Position numbers and translations under genes: made by a program. A stretch of 64,000 nt of DNA from Desulfuromonadaceae bacterium (GTDB lineage: Bacteria; Desulfobacterota; Desulfuromonadia; Geobacterales; Pseudopelobacteraceae), in NCBI GenBank assembly GCA_028688955.1, contig JAQTXD010000002.1:1-64000 (forward strand). The letters are read 5' to 3'. Under the pieces are notes generated by a model. That model was not told where the DNA came from. It ran no database searches and saw nothing but the letters and a program-made list of their open reading frames with translations. Below, piece by piece: positions 51,730 to 63,700 of this stretch. Numbering within the stretch: the stretch's first letter is position 1; each line of letters opens with the position of its first letter.

Positions 51730-51915
51730 ATGAAGATAGGCTACCAGTACATACCGTTGATTATCGCCGGCTTGTCAGCCGCGGCGTGGGGTTTTCCGGC
51801 TGCGCACCGCCTGAAACGTCCCTTTGATATTGCCGCGGCACTTGCTGTGTTGCTCGGTGTCATCGCCTTTGCAATCGGCATCCTCTTAACATGTATTCCC
51901 GGGTTCTTCAAATGA
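51730..51915 (+). CDS. Small membrane protein, hypothetical
   Basis: 61 aa with two hydrophobic segments; abuts plsC and overlaps next ORF by ATGA. Confidence 0.55.
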   Translation: MKIGYQYIPLIIAGLSAAAWGFPAAHRLKRPFDIAAALAVLLGVIAFAIGILLTCIPGFFK

Positions 51916-52313
51916 GCGAACAGGCAAAAAGCATTATAACCAACGGAATCATCATCATCCTGATCAGCCTGCTGATGTTTGCTGCGGGAACCTGGTGGCG
52001 CATGGTCAGCCAGTTCGATGTAGGTGAGGCGGCCCTTCTCAAAGGCGATTTTACCGGCGCTGTAGCCGGATACGAATCTGCCCTCCATATGTACATCCCC
52101 TTCCACCCGACAATTGAAAAAGCGGCTGAGAAGCTCTGGAGCATTGGTGAAGCCAATGAACGCCTGGGTGATATCAACCGCGCCCTGATAGCCTATCGCT
52201 CCCTGCGGAGTTCTTTTTATGCTGATCGCTGGCTGGTCACCCCCGGCACAGTCTGGATCGAAAAATGCGACAAAAAGATTGCCGCGCTGGTACCCTTGCA
52301 ACATGAAAGATAA
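51912..52313 (+). CDS. Hypothetical TPR-like membrane-anchored protein
   Basis: N-terminal TM, helical repeats (EAALLKGDFTGAVAGYESALHM). Confidence 0.65.
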   Translation: MSEQAKSIITNGIIIILISLLMFAAGTWWRMVSQFDVGEAALLKGDFTGAVAGYESALHMYIPFHPTIEKAAEKLWSIGEANERLGDINRALIAYRSLRSSFYADRWLVTPGTVWIEKCDKKIAALVPLQHER

Positions 52314-52316
52314 CCT

Positions 52317-53990
52317 ATGGATCTAATTGAATCACACTCGGCACTCCAGATTGTCGCCCTCGGCGGTTTGGGAGAAATCGGCATGAACATGATGGCCTAT
52401 CAGTACGGCGACGACATTGTCATTGTCGACTGCGGTCTCATGTTTCCCTCTCCTGACATGCTCGGCATAGACTATGTGATCCCCGATATCAGCTGGCTTC
52501 GCGAACGGGCAGACGACGTCCGGGCAATCTGCCTGACCCACGGTCACGAAGACCACATCGGCGCCCTCCCCTTTGTGCTGCAGGAACTGAAAATTCCGGT
52601 GTACGGGACCGCACTGACCCTCGGCCTGGTAACCGCCAAACTGGAAGAATACAAGCTTGCGGACTCCGTTGAACTGGTTGTTGTCAAACCCCGGGAAACC
52701 GTCTGTATCGGGTCATTCCGGATCGAATTTTTGCGGGTGGCCCATTCAATCGTTGACGGCTGTGCTCTAGCGATAACCTGCCCTGAAGGAGTCGTCATCC
52801 ACACCGGAGATTTCAAGATCGATCACACACCGGTAGATGGCCAGCTGACTGACCTGGCGTCACTGTCCCGCTATGGAGAAGCGGGAGTGTTGGCGCTGCT
52901 GTCGGACTCAACCAATGTGGAGCGCGAGGGATATACCCTGTCTGAAAAATACGTCGGTGAGGCGTTCGGTGATATCTTTCCGAAATGCAGCGGCCGCATT
53001 ATTGTTGCCGCATTCTCAAGCAGCATCCACCGGGTACAACAGGTTGCCGATGTAGCTGCCCGCTGCGGACGCAAGCTTCTTCTCAATGGCCGCTCGATGG
53101 TGAAAAATGTTCAGATTGCCCGTGATCTCGGCTACCTCACCATTGCCGATGAGCAACTGATGGACCTGCGGGAGCTGCCGCACCTGCCGCCGGAGCAGGT
53201 CTGCATCATTTCTACCGGCAGTCAGGGAGAGCCGATGAGCGCCCTGACCCGCATTGCCATGGATGATCATAAACAGATCAAGCTGGAAAAAGGCGACACC
53301 GTTATTCTCTCTTCACGGGTCATCCCGGGCAACGAACGTACTATTTCAGAGCTGATAAATCATCTCTACCGGCGCGGCGCCGAAGTGTTCCATGAACGTG
53401 TCTCCGAGGTGCATGTCTCCGGTCATGCCAGCAAGGAGGAGCTCAAGCTGATGCTAAATACTGTACAGCCGCGCTTCTTCATTCCGATACATGGTGAATA
53501 TCGCCATCTCGTCAAACATATCCAGTTGGCCCGGACCGTCGGTATTCCCGAGGAGCGCTGCATTCTGGCTACCAATGGTGAAGTTGTTTCGTTTTACTCC
53601 GATACCGCCGCGATTGTTGAGCATATCGAGTCCGGCAGAGTGTTTGTCGATGGCAAAGGGGTAGGCGATGTCGGCAGGATCGTGCTGCGTGACCGCAAAC
53701 ATCTTTCCGAAGACGGCATGATCGTCGTCATCATCGGCATCAACATGTCGACAGGCACAGTTATTTATGGCCCGGATATTGTCTCGCGCGGCTTTGTTTT
53801 TGAGGATGAAAACCAGGAATATCTGGAAGATGCCCGTAAGGTAGTCGCGTTTGCCCTGGAGGAAATCAACACTGAAATGCGCTGTGACGGCGAAGAGGTG
53901 AAAACCGCCGTACATCAGGCGCTACGGCGCTTCTGCAAGAAGACCATCCAGCGCAGGCCGGTGATTCTGCCGGTGATTATGGAGATGTAG
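52317..53990 (+). CDS. rnj: Ribonuclease J
   Basis: GGLGEIGMNMMAYQYGDDIVIVDCG, LTHGHEDHIGALPF, FIPIHGEYRHL. Confidence 0.95.
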   Translation: MDLIESHSALQIVALGGLGEIGMNMMAYQYGDDIVIVDCGLMFPSPDMLGIDYVIPDISWLRERADDVRAICLTHGHEDHIGALPFVLQELKIPVYGTALTLGLVTAKLEEYKLADSVELVVVKPRETVCIGSFRIEFLRVAHSIVDGCALAITCPEGVVIHTGDFKIDHTPVDGQLTDLASLSRYGEAGVLALLSDSTNVEREGYTLSEKYVGEAFGDIFPKCSGRIIVAAFSSSIHRVQQVADVAARCGRKLLLNGRSMVKNVQIARDLGYLTIADEQLMDLRELPHLPPEQVCIISTGSQGEPMSALTRIAMDDHKQIKLEKGDTVILSSRVIPGNERTISELINHLYRRGAEVFHERVSEVHVSGHASKEELKLMLNTVQPRFFIPIHGEYRHLVKHIQLARTVGIPEERCILATNGEVVSFYSDTAAIVEHIESGRVFVDGKGVGDVGRIVLRDRKHLSEDGMIVVIIGINMSTGTVIYGPDIVSRGFVFEDENQEYLEDARKVVAFALEEINTEMRCDGEEVKTAVHQALRRFCKKTIQRRPVILPVIMEM

Positions 53991-54018
53991 TACTATTCTG
54001 TCATATTTTACACGAAAA

Positions 54019-54051
54019 CGGGACCGGCAATGCGCCGATCCCGCTTTTGTT
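54019..54051. terminator. Bidirectional terminator between convergent RNase J and tyrS genes
   Basis: CGGGACCGGC-AATGC-GCCGATCCCG flanked by A- and T-rich runs. Confidence 0.65.
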
Positions 54052-54073
54052 TCAATCATGAACATACTTACTT

Positions 54074-55285
54074 CTACGAAACCACAATCCGCGCAAAGCG
54101 GCGCTTACCGATCTGGACGATGTACTCACCGGTGGCAGTTAATTCGAGGTTGGTATCACTGACCTTCTCACCATCCAATTTGACGCCGCCCTGATCGATT
54201 GCCCGACGCCCCTCACCGTTCGACTTGGTCAGACCGGCTTCGGTCATGGCCCGTGCCAGTAACACGACACCATCAACCATGGCAAAATTCACCTGCGGCA
54301 TATCTTCTGGTATTTCGTTCTCCTTGAACCGCTTGACAAAATTTTCCTCTGCAGCCTCCCCTGCCCCGGCGCCGTGGAAGCGGGAAACAATCTCGCGTCC
54401 CAGCTGTTTTTTGGCGGCCATCGGATGCAGCGAATGAGCCTTCAGATTGCTCTTCAACACCTCAATCTCTGCCAGGGTCATATCGGAGAGCAGTTCGTAA
54501 TAGCGCAGCATCAGCTCATCGGAAATGGACATGATTTTGCCGAAGATATCGTCTGCAGGATCATTTATGCCGATATAGTTGCCGAGTGACTTGGACATCT
54601 TGTTAACGCCGTCCAGACCCTCAAGGAGCGGCATAGTTAATACGCACTGCGGTGACTGCCCCCATTCGCGCTGCAGTTCACGCCCCATCAGCAGGTTGAA
54701 CTTCTGGTCTGTACCGCCGAGTTCAACATCAGCCTTCATGGCAACGGAATCATATCCCTGAATCAACGGATAGAGGAATTCGTGAATGGCGATAGGCTGC
54801 TGGGTCGTATAGCGCTTGTGGAAGTCATCGCGCTCCAGCATACGAGCAACAGTGTATTTCGACGCCAGTCCGATCATGCCGCCACACCCTAGTTCGTTCA
54901 GCCAGGTGGAATTGAAGACAACCTTGGTTTTCTCCGGGTCGAGGATCTTGAAAACCTGTTCCTTGTAGGTCTCGGCATTTCTGAGCACATCTTCGCGGGT
55001 CAGTACTTTGCGGGTTTCTGATTTACCGGTCGGATCGCCGATCATACCGGTAAAATCGCCGATTAGAAAGTTGACGTCGTGACCTAACTGCTGAAACTGA
55101 CGCAGTTTCTGGATCAGCACCGTGTGACCGAGGTGCAGGTCAGGTGCGGTTGGGTCGAATCCGGCTTTTATGACCAACGGAACTCCGGAAGAGAGGGACT
55201 TTGACAGTTTTTCTTCCAGTTCTTTTTCAATCAGTACTTCAACCGCGCCACGTTTAATGACGGCCATCTGTTCCAATACGGACAT
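54074..55285 (-). CDS. tyrS: Tyrosyl-tRNA synthetase
   Basis: [36 protein letters not shown]-terminal S4-like domain. Confidence 0.96.
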   Translation of the reverse strand: MSVLEQMAVIKRGAVEVLIEKELEEKLSKSLSSGVPLVIKAGFDPTAPDLHLGHTVLIQKLRQFQQLGHDVNFLIGDFTGMIGDPTGKSETRKVLTREDVLRNAETYKEQVFKILDPEKTKVVFNSTWLNELGCGGMIGLASKYTVARMLERDDFHKRYTTQQPIAIHEFLYPLIQGYDSVAMKADVELGGTDQKFNLLMGRELQREWGQSPQCVLTMPLLEGLDGVNKMSKSLGNYIGINDPADDIFGKIMSISDELMLRYYELLSDMTLAEIEVLKSNLKAHSLHPMAAKKQLGREIVSRFHGAGAGEAAEENFVKRFKENEIPEDMPQVNFAMVDGVVLLARAMTEAGLTKSNGEGRRAIDQGGVKLDGEKVSDTNLELTATGEYIVQIGKRRFARIVVS

Positions 55286-55308
55286 AGACGCAACTCCTTG
55301 AAGCTGTA

Positions 55309-56094
55309 TCAGCAGGGAATATTTATACGTTCGATACTAACGGCCTTGCCGCTTGACTCATCCACTCCGATCACAACCGCATTCAGGCGGATATCCTTCT
55401 TGCCCACTTCAAATTTTGACGGCAACTGAGTCAGGAAGCGATGAATGGTTTCTTCCTTCCCCATGCCGATAACTGAATCAAAGCTGCCGGTCATGCCGGC
55501 ATCGGTCAGAAATGCCGTTCCCTGGGGAAGAATCCGCTCGTCAGCGGTCTGCACATGGGTATGGGTTCCGACCAGGGCGCTGACCTGCCCGTCCAGATAC
55601 CAGCCGAGCGCGGATTTTTCAGAAGTTGCTTCGGCGTGAAAATCTACAAAAATAATAGATGTTTCTTCCTTGAGGCGTTTTATTTCCCGATCAGCAACCA
55701 GAAACGGACACTCAAGGCTTTTCATGAAAACCCGCCCTTCCAGGTTAAGAACACCGACTTTGACTCCGCCAGGCGTAGAAATGACGGCACTGCCAAACCC
55801 GGGAGCACCGGCAGGATAATTTGCAGGGCGAAGTACGCGACCATCCGCAAGGATAAACGGCACCTGCTCCTTCTTATCCCAGATGTGGTTGCCACCGGTC
55901 AGAAGGTGAATGCCATGATTAAACAGCTCTCGTGCCACCTCGACGGTCAGCCCGAAACCGCCGGCGGCATTTTCTCCGTTAGCGATAACAATATCTATCG
56001 TATGCCGATCCACCAGACGATGCAGCTCTCGGGACAACGCCTGTCTCCCCGGTTTACCGACGATATCTCCAACGAACAGTATTTTAATTGCCAT
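55309..56094 (-). CDS. YmdB-like (TIGR00282) metallophosphoesterase
   Basis: [54 protein letters not shown]. Confidence 0.92.
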   Translation of the reverse strand: MAIKILFVGDIVGKPGRQALSRELHRLVDRHTIDIVIANGENAAGGFGLTVEVARELFNHGIHLLTGGNHIWDKKEQVPFILADGRVLRPANYPAGAPGFGSAVISTPGGVKVGVLNLEGRVFMKSLECPFLVADREIKRLKEETSIIFVDFHAEATSEKSALGWYLDGQVSALVGTHTHVQTADERILPQGTAFLTDAGMTGSFDSVIGMGKEETIHRFLTQLPSKFEVGKKDIRLNAVVIGVDESSGKAVSIERINIPC

Positions 56095-56233
56095 AGTTTT
56101 TCCAGGTTTCTGGAACGGCTATTTTTTGCACGATCACAGATGTCACGGGAGTGTGCGAAGGAATTCCACCCGGTACCCCGCACACGTGATCTCGAAGACT
56201 TACGCAGATAGTGCGATAAAGAGCCATTCCTTC

Positions 56234-57796
56234 TTAACGGGCATATTCGACTGATCTGGTTTCCCGGATAACGTTGACCTTGATCTGACCCGGGTAGGTC
56301 ATTTCGGCCTCGATTTTTTTGGCAATGTCCCGGGCCATAACGACGGATTGATCATCGCTGACCTGATCACTGGAAACCATGACACGGATCTCGCGACCTG
56401 CCTGGATCGCAAATGACGACTGCACGCCGCTGAACGATGTTGCAATGCGCTCCAGATCACCGAGACGCTTGACATAGGTCTCCATCATTTCGCGGCGGGC
56501 ACCGGGGCGGGCACCGGAAAGTGCATCTGCAGCCTGTACCAGAATAGCCAGAATCGAATTTGGTTTTTCATCTTCGTGATGAGCCATGATTGCATGCACG
56601 ATCCTCGGAGTTTCACCATATTTACGAGCCAGTTCCGCACCGATGACCGCATGAGAACCCTCGACTTCATGATCGACCGCCTTGCCAAGGTCATGCAGAA
56701 GGCCGGCTCGTTTGGCCTGCTTGACATTCAGCCCCAGTTCAGCAGCCATGATTCCGCAGAGGAATGCCACCTCAAGCGAATGAAGATAGACGTTCTGGGT
56801 ATAGGAGGTGCGGTATTTAAGGCGGCCAATCAGTTTGAGAACTTCCGGGTGGATGCCATGAACGCCAAGATCGAAGGCTGCCTGCTCACCGGCTTCTTTA
56901 ATGGTGAGTTCAACCTCTTCGGTCGATTTTGCCACGACCTCTTCAATACGGCCCGGGTGGATACGCCCATCAGCAAGGAGTTTTTCCAGAGACAGTCGCG
57001 CAACTTCACGACGTACCGGATTGAAACCGGAGAGAATTACCGCCTCAGGAGTATCATCAATAATCAGGTCAATACCGGTGGCGGCCTCCAGAGCGCGAAT
57101 GTTTCTTCCCTCGCGACCAATAATGCGCCCCTTCATTTCATCTGACGGCAACGGCACGACGGAAACGGTGCGTTCGGCAACGTACTCTCCGGCGTAGCGC
57201 TGTATGGCAAGAGCCATGATTTCCTTTGCTTTTTTGTCCCCGGTTTCGCGGGCCTCATCTTCAATAGTCCTGATTATTTTAGCTGCGTCATGCTTGGCTT
57301 CGGCTTCCATTGCGTTCATCAGCTCTTTTTTGGCTTCTGCCGCCGACATTCCGGATATTTCCTCAAGCTTGGCATTCTGGATATCAGCCGATTTTTTCAG
57401 CTCTGCATCGCGCAGGTCCAACGCCTGCTCTTTTTGAGATACCACCTGCTCTTTTTTGAGAATATCCATCTCTTTCTGGTCTATTAAACCGGCTTTTTTA
57501 TCAAGATTCTCTTCCTTTTGCGTCAGCCTCTTTTCAAGAATCTGCAGATCCTTGTTTTTCTCATTTGTTTTCCGTTCATGCTCTTCTTTCGCCTGAAGCG
57601 CCGTATCCTTGGCCTTAAGTTCGGCCTCCTTGGTGATAGTATCAGCTTCACGGCGGGCATCTTCCAGCACCTTGCCGGCAAGCTCTTCAGCCTGCTTCAG
57701 AATTGACCCCGTATCCTTCTTGTTGAGCTTATTGCCGGCAAAATACGCCCCGGCAGCAACAACGAGAGTAATGACAACCATAATTATTTCCTGCAT
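56234..57796 (-). CDS. rny: Ribonuclease Y
   Basis: N-terminal TM + coiled coil, KH domain [33 protein letters not shown] domain [18 protein letters not shown]. Confidence 0.96.
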   Translation of the reverse strand: MQEIIMVVITLVVAAGAYFAGNKLNKKDTGSILKQAEELAGKVLEDARREADTITKEAELKAKDTALQAKEEHERKTNEKNKDLQILEKRLTQKEENLDKKAGLIDQKEMDILKKEQVVSQKEQALDLRDAELKKSADIQNAKLEEISGMSAAEAKKELMNAMEAEAKHDAAKIIRTIEDEARETGDKKAKEIMALAIQRYAGEYVAERTVSVVPLPSDEMKGRIIGREGRNIRALEAATGIDLIIDDTPEAVILSGFNPVRREVARLSLEKLLADGRIHPGRIEEVVAKSTEEVELTIKEAGEQAAFDLGVHGIHPEVLKLIGRLKYRTSYTQNVYLHSLEVAFLCGIMAAELGLNVKQAKRAGLLHDLGKAVDHEVEGSHAVIGAELARKYGETPRIVHAIMAHHEDEKPNSILAILVQAADALSGARPGARREMMETYVKRLGDLERIATSFSGVQSSFAIQAGREIRVMVSSDQVSDDQSVVMARDIAKKIEAEMTYPGQIKVNVIRETRSVEYAR

Positions 57797-57853
57797 ACGA
57801 TCAACCTCCTCTATATTAATCCGGGCCGCCTGGCGAGCTCCGGTTACTTCCTG

Positions 57854-58426
57854 TTATGCTGCGGGCGGGATTCGAATTATGCGCGAATCTGTCACAATTA
57901 TTTCCATTGGAATATCATGACTGTCCGCCGGGATAGCGCCGCCAGTCACTTGAAAATCATGACACAGCCCCACCAGATGCGCCTCACAATCCGGGTGGGC
58001 GAGAAAACGGTCATAAAATCCTTTTCCGTATCCTATCCGGTGCCCCGAAGGGTCAAACCCGACCCCCGGTACAACGATCAGATCTGCTTCGTCTGCCAGA
58101 TGGTCACTCCCGGTCGGGCACGGCTCCAGAATACCGAACGCACCTTCCTGTAACTCTTCAATCCGCTCAACTCTGCGAAAGACCATCCGCTGGCCGCAAA
58201 CAGCCGGATATAGCAGCCGTTTCTGCGCCAGGAATGCAGCGGCAGCAATCAATGCGGTATCGATTTCGTTATGAGCCGGCGCATACAGGGCAATGCATTC
58301 GGCATGAGCATACTCATCCAGAGATAGCAGATTGAGTTGTGCCGCACGACTGTGTGCAGACCATGCTTCATGGCTGAGCCCACGACGCAGTGCCAGCAAT
58401 TGCGAACGGAGCGAGCGCTTGGGCAT
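57854..58426 (-). CDS. 5-formyltetrahydrofolate cyclo-ligase
   Basis: LIVVPGVGFDPSGHRIGYGKGFYDRFL. Confidence 0.92.
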   Translation of the reverse strand: MPKRSLRSQLLALRRGLSHEAWSAHSRAAQLNLLSLDEYAHAECIALYAPAHNEIDTALIAAAAFLAQKRLLYPAVCGQRMVFRRVERIEELQEGAFGILEPCPTGSDHLADEADLIVVPGVGFDPSGHRIGYGKGFYDRFLAHPDCEAHLVGLCHDFQVTGGAIPADSHDIPMEIIVTDSRIIRIPPAA

Positions 58427-58429
58427 ACT

Positions 58430-58600
58430 GATCTTTCATTAAGCACGTACGGAAATGGCCCCGAAGTGGCATCGGGAAGGTCGACCAGGGAGGCTGAAGC
58501 GGGAAAAAGGCGTGAGTGCAGTCAGATAATGGGGAACGTTAGCTGATAAACATGACAGTACTCAGATGCGTTTTTTCCTTTCAGTGAGGATATATTCAAC
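58430..58600 (-). ncRNA. Candidate 6S RNA (ssrS) locus, synteny-based
   Basis: Non-coding gap between zapA and the 5-FTHF cyclo-ligase gene on the same strand, a common location of ssrS; minus-strand TTGAAA...ATATAT promoter-like element; 6S fold not verified. Confidence 0.3.
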
Positions 58601-58710
58601 GGGCGTTACATTATTTCAATCCAGTGCTCTATGGCAATACTGGACGAACCCGACCGGATTACAATTTATGCGAATATATGATCAAGTCTCCCTGAGAGAC
58701 CATGTAAAAA

Positions 58711-58983
58711 TCAGACCGCTTCCAGTGAAGCAAGCATAGTGTTGATTCTGCTCTCGACTGCAGAATCCTTTTCGCGCTCGGAGCGCAGCTCAAGCAATTC
58801 TTCTGATGTATTCAGCAGAGCCAGTATCAATACCAGCTGGGCATCGCCACTTCGCAGCGCACTGCCGATTTCTTGCAGCTTGTCGTTGACAAACGTCTCC
58901 ACGGCCTGAACTTTAGCTTCAGGAGCAGAGCTTCGGACAGAAAGTTCACGACCAAGAATGGTCACTGCATGGCTTGTTTTCAT
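58711..58983 (-). CDS. zapA: Cell division protein ZapA
   Basis: HAVTILGRELSVRSSAPEAKVQAVETFVNDKLQEIG; 90 aa. Confidence 0.88.
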   Translation of the reverse strand: MKTSHAVTILGRELSVRSSAPEAKVQAVETFVNDKLQEIGSALRSGDAQLVLILALLNTSEELLELRSEREKDSAVESRINTMLASLEAV

Positions 58984-59003
58984 ACAATGACCATCATCAC
59001 GTG

Positions 59004-59180
59004 TTAAATCCCGTCCAGCCTGCCAAGAATGGCATCAACACGGGATTTTATCCCCTCGCGGTCAGTCGAGAGCCGCTGAACTTCTTCGCTCAGGCGGGCG
59101 TTTTCTTCTTTCAGAGCGGCATACTTTTCAACAACGTCGCCTATTTTCTTTTCCAGTACATCTATAAGTTCCTGATTCAT
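59004..59180 (-). CDS. ZapB-like coiled-coil cell division protein
   Basis: MNQELIDVLEKKIGDVVEKYAALKEENARLSEEVQRL, directly upstream of zapA. Confidence 0.75.
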   Translation of the reverse strand: MNQELIDVLEKKIGDVVEKYAALKEENARLSEEVQRLSTDREGIKSRVDAILGRLDGI

Positions 59181-59298
59181 GAGTTTCGTTTCCTTTCGAA
59201 GGGGGACACTATACGAAGTGGCCGAAGCAAAGTCAAGCCCTAATTGATTGAAATCGTGGAGTTCCGCAGCAGCTTCCGCGGTTTTTCTGCGTCTCTTT

Positions 59299-60365
<1,067 letters not shown>

Positions 60366-60366
<1 letters not shown>

Positions 60367-60722
60367 CAGATCTCCTTTTTCAGCTCAGTGATTGCCCGAC
60401 GGAAATGATATAACGCCAGCCCCATCGGGGAGCTGCGTTCGATATTCATGACTAGCGAATAATATTGGTCAATACAGCCGATGAACAGATGTCCCTTGTC
60501 GGAAGAGACAACGACATCTTCCACTTCGCCTACATACGCAGCACTCTTCATCTCCTTGAGGTGTGTCAGAATAATGCCTTTGTGAGCGGCAATAAAGCGA
60601 ATTTCATAGGGGTCACAGTGGCACTGCTCCATGACCGCTTCACCTTCCCAGTCAACCAGAATGGCACCTATCGACTGCGGGACCTGATCTACCAGATTTT
60701 TCAGAATTACTTCAAATGACAT
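60366..60722 (-). CDS. Roadblock/LC7 (MglB-like) domain protein
   Basis: Roadblock-like pattern (VPQSIGAILVDWEGEAV, HLFIGCIDQYYSLVM); start/stop overlap with ftsY. Confidence 0.65.
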
Positions 60723-60737
60723 GATACACCTCTCACC

Positions 60738-63700
60738 TTAATGCAGCCGCACCGAAACAACCCGCGACGCCCCCGGTTCCTCCATGGTAATTCCATAGAG
60801 AGTATCTGCAACCTGCATGGTGGCCTTATTATGCGTAATGATGATGAATTGCGAGATTGAACTCATTTCCCTCACCATTTCGTTAAAGCGACCGATGTTG
60901 GCATCATCCAGCGGCGCGTCCACCTCATCCAGCAGGCAGAACGGTGTCGGCTTGATCAAAAATATCGAGAATATCAGCGCAACTGCGGTCAGCGCCTTTT
61001 CGCCTCCCGAGAGCAGTGTAACGTTCTGCAACTTCTTGCCGGGAGGCTGGACAATGATATCGATACCGGTCTCCAGCAGATCTTCCTCGTCAGTCAGACG
61101 CAATTCCGCCCGTCCGCCGCAGAACAGACGCGGGAAGACCTCCTGAAACTTGGCATTTATCAGATTATAGGTTTCCAGAAACCGCTGCCGGGTTGTACGG
61201 TTGATACGCTGGATGGCCTGCTGCAGGCCGCGCAGCGACTCCTCCAGATCATCCTTTTGGCCCGTCAGAAAGGTGAAGCGCTCCTCCATCCCGGCACATT
61301 CGTCAATAGCCATCAGATTCACTTCACCCATCTCATCCAAAAGGCGCTGCAGCTCTGTCTGTCGAACCCGCCCGGCGACGTCGTCAAAATGCGCCGACTC
61401 CAGTTGTGCCACCGCATCGGACATAGGGATACGGCTCCGCTCCTGCAGTGCCTGCTCCAGATGTTCTGCCTGCATGGTCAGGGTCGAAAAACGTAGATTT
61501 AGATCTGCCTGGGACTGTCGTACGGCATCCCCATCCTCACGGTTCTTCTTGAGCTGCGCTTCAACCAGATTCAGCGTGCTCCCCGCCTCCTCAAAGCGAA
61601 CCCGGATGGTCGCCAGACGATCCTCGGATTTGACCTGTTCCCGGACAAGACATTCCAGGCGTTCCGCAGCGGCGGCTATCTCACCCTGAAGTTTCTCCCT
61701 GGCAATATCACCCGATTCTATCTCCTGTCGGTCAGCAGCAATGCGCTGCACGATCTCTTCCGTCCGTTTTTCCAGATCCGCCAAGGCACGCAGGCCGGCA
61801 TCATGCTGTTCCTTGACGGTGGCGGTCTGAACCCGGATGGCAGTCACTTTTTCACGAACCCCTGATAACTGGACACGACGGGCATCAAGCTCCAGTTTCA
61901 GGCGGCCTGTCTCCAGTTCCAGCCCTTTCGAAGCATCACCCGTCAGGGCCGCCTGGTCTGCAGCCAACTTCATTTCTGCTTCCAGGGCAACGTGTTCCTC
62001 GTGGAGATTTTCGGCTTCCAGCTCTTGAACCTCCAGCCTCTCGACAATGCGGGCACTCTCATCATGAGCCTGCTGGCGATCTTTGAGCAAACCGGTCAGT
62101 TTCAGCTCCGCCTGATGCAGCTGCACACTGCCGCTTTTGAGCCCCTCCGCAGTTTCCTGGCTCTGACGGCGGAGATCATCGCGCTGAATGCCAAGCTGTT
62201 TTGTCTCCTCCTCCAGACGGCTTACGGCAAGTTCCAGTTCCCTGATTTCCCGCTTCTTGTGAATCAGGCCGTTTCCCACCTGCTCACCCGAACCACCGCT
62301 GACAATCCCCCCCTGGGAAACCATATCACCGGAACGGGTGACAAAGATCAGAGCCGGGTAGAGACGGGCCAACCGCAGCGCCGTTTCGATGTCATCGACC
62401 AGCATGACAGCCGTCAGCAGATTGCGGATCAGTCCGGAGAACCTCCCCTCGATCTGCACCTGTTCCAGCAACGGGATCGCTCCCGCGACCACCGGTGGGA
62501 TTTCAGTCGGAAGCTCAAGCGGCAGTGCAATTCCCGCCCGCCCTCCCTTGTTCGCTTTCAGAAATTCGAGAGCTCCGAGGGCATCCTGATCGTCGCAACA
62601 GAGGACACACTGCAGCCGTTCCGCCAGGGCCGCCTCGAGCGCCGGCTCCAATTCCGCAGGAGCTTGAATGGCGTCGGCTAGCACGCCGCTGAACTTGGAG
62701 CGGAGTCCGGCATCTTTCATCAGGGTGCGGGTCCCTTGACCGAATCCGGCAAACTGGGCCTCCAATTCCTTCAACGAATGGAGGCGGGAGGAACTCCGGT
62801 TCAACTCATCACGGCGGGATTGCCACTTTTTTTCAACCTCGGGCAGGTGCAGCTTCAATTCATCTTCCTGACCGCGCAAAGTAGACACGTACGCCTGCAG
62901 CTCCTCCTGCTCCCGTTGCCCGGTGGCGATTTCATTTTCCAGCCCATCCCCTCGCTGGCGCAGCTGTTCCTGCCGCTCAGCCAGTTGCATCGCTTCCCGC
63001 GTATGGCGGTCAAGCCGTTCCCGGAGCGACGCCAGACGTTTTTGGGCGTTCTCAAAGCGGCTTTTGAATTGGGCGGTCTCCGCAAGCGCGGTAAACAGAT
63101 CGCGGCGGCGGTTCTCCAGCTCACGGTTCAGGGCCTCCTCAGCCAGTTGGTGTGCAGCAAGTGCCTCCTCCGATTGTTCGAGTTCTTCCTGCATCCCGGC
63201 CGCATCTACCGCACCGGTTTCACGGCGAACGACGAGAGCCTCGCGCTGATCGCCACACTCTTTCAGTCGTTTCTCAAGCTCTGCAGTCTCGGCTGCCAAC
63301 CGCGCCAGGCGGCTCTCAAGTCCGGCGAACTCTTTACGCTGGAATTCCAGTCCGTTGCCGGTCGTAGTGAATTCACTTCTGACCCGATAAATCTCTTCCT
63401 GGGCGGCCGTCATCTGTTTTTCCACTTCCAGCAACCGGATTCTCGCTTCCTCAGCCTGAGCTTCTCCCACGGCAGTTGCTGAAAATACTTCACGGATGCG
63501 CTGATTAAGCGCCCCAAGCTCCCGCTCGGCCACTCCCCGCTGGGCCTGTGTTTCACAATATTCCCGCGCCGTAAAGAGCAGCTCAATCTGGCGTAACTCG
63601 TCGCGGTACTCCCGGAATTTTTCAGCCTTTTTAGCCTGGCGCTGCAATGACGCCAACTGGCGGCGGATCTCCCCCAGCACATCCGCCAGCCGGGCAAGAT

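Noticed and set aside
62736-63482. 248-aa plus-strand ORF and several neighbours
   Set aside because: Antisense to the repetitive coiled coil of smc, which readily creates long open frames
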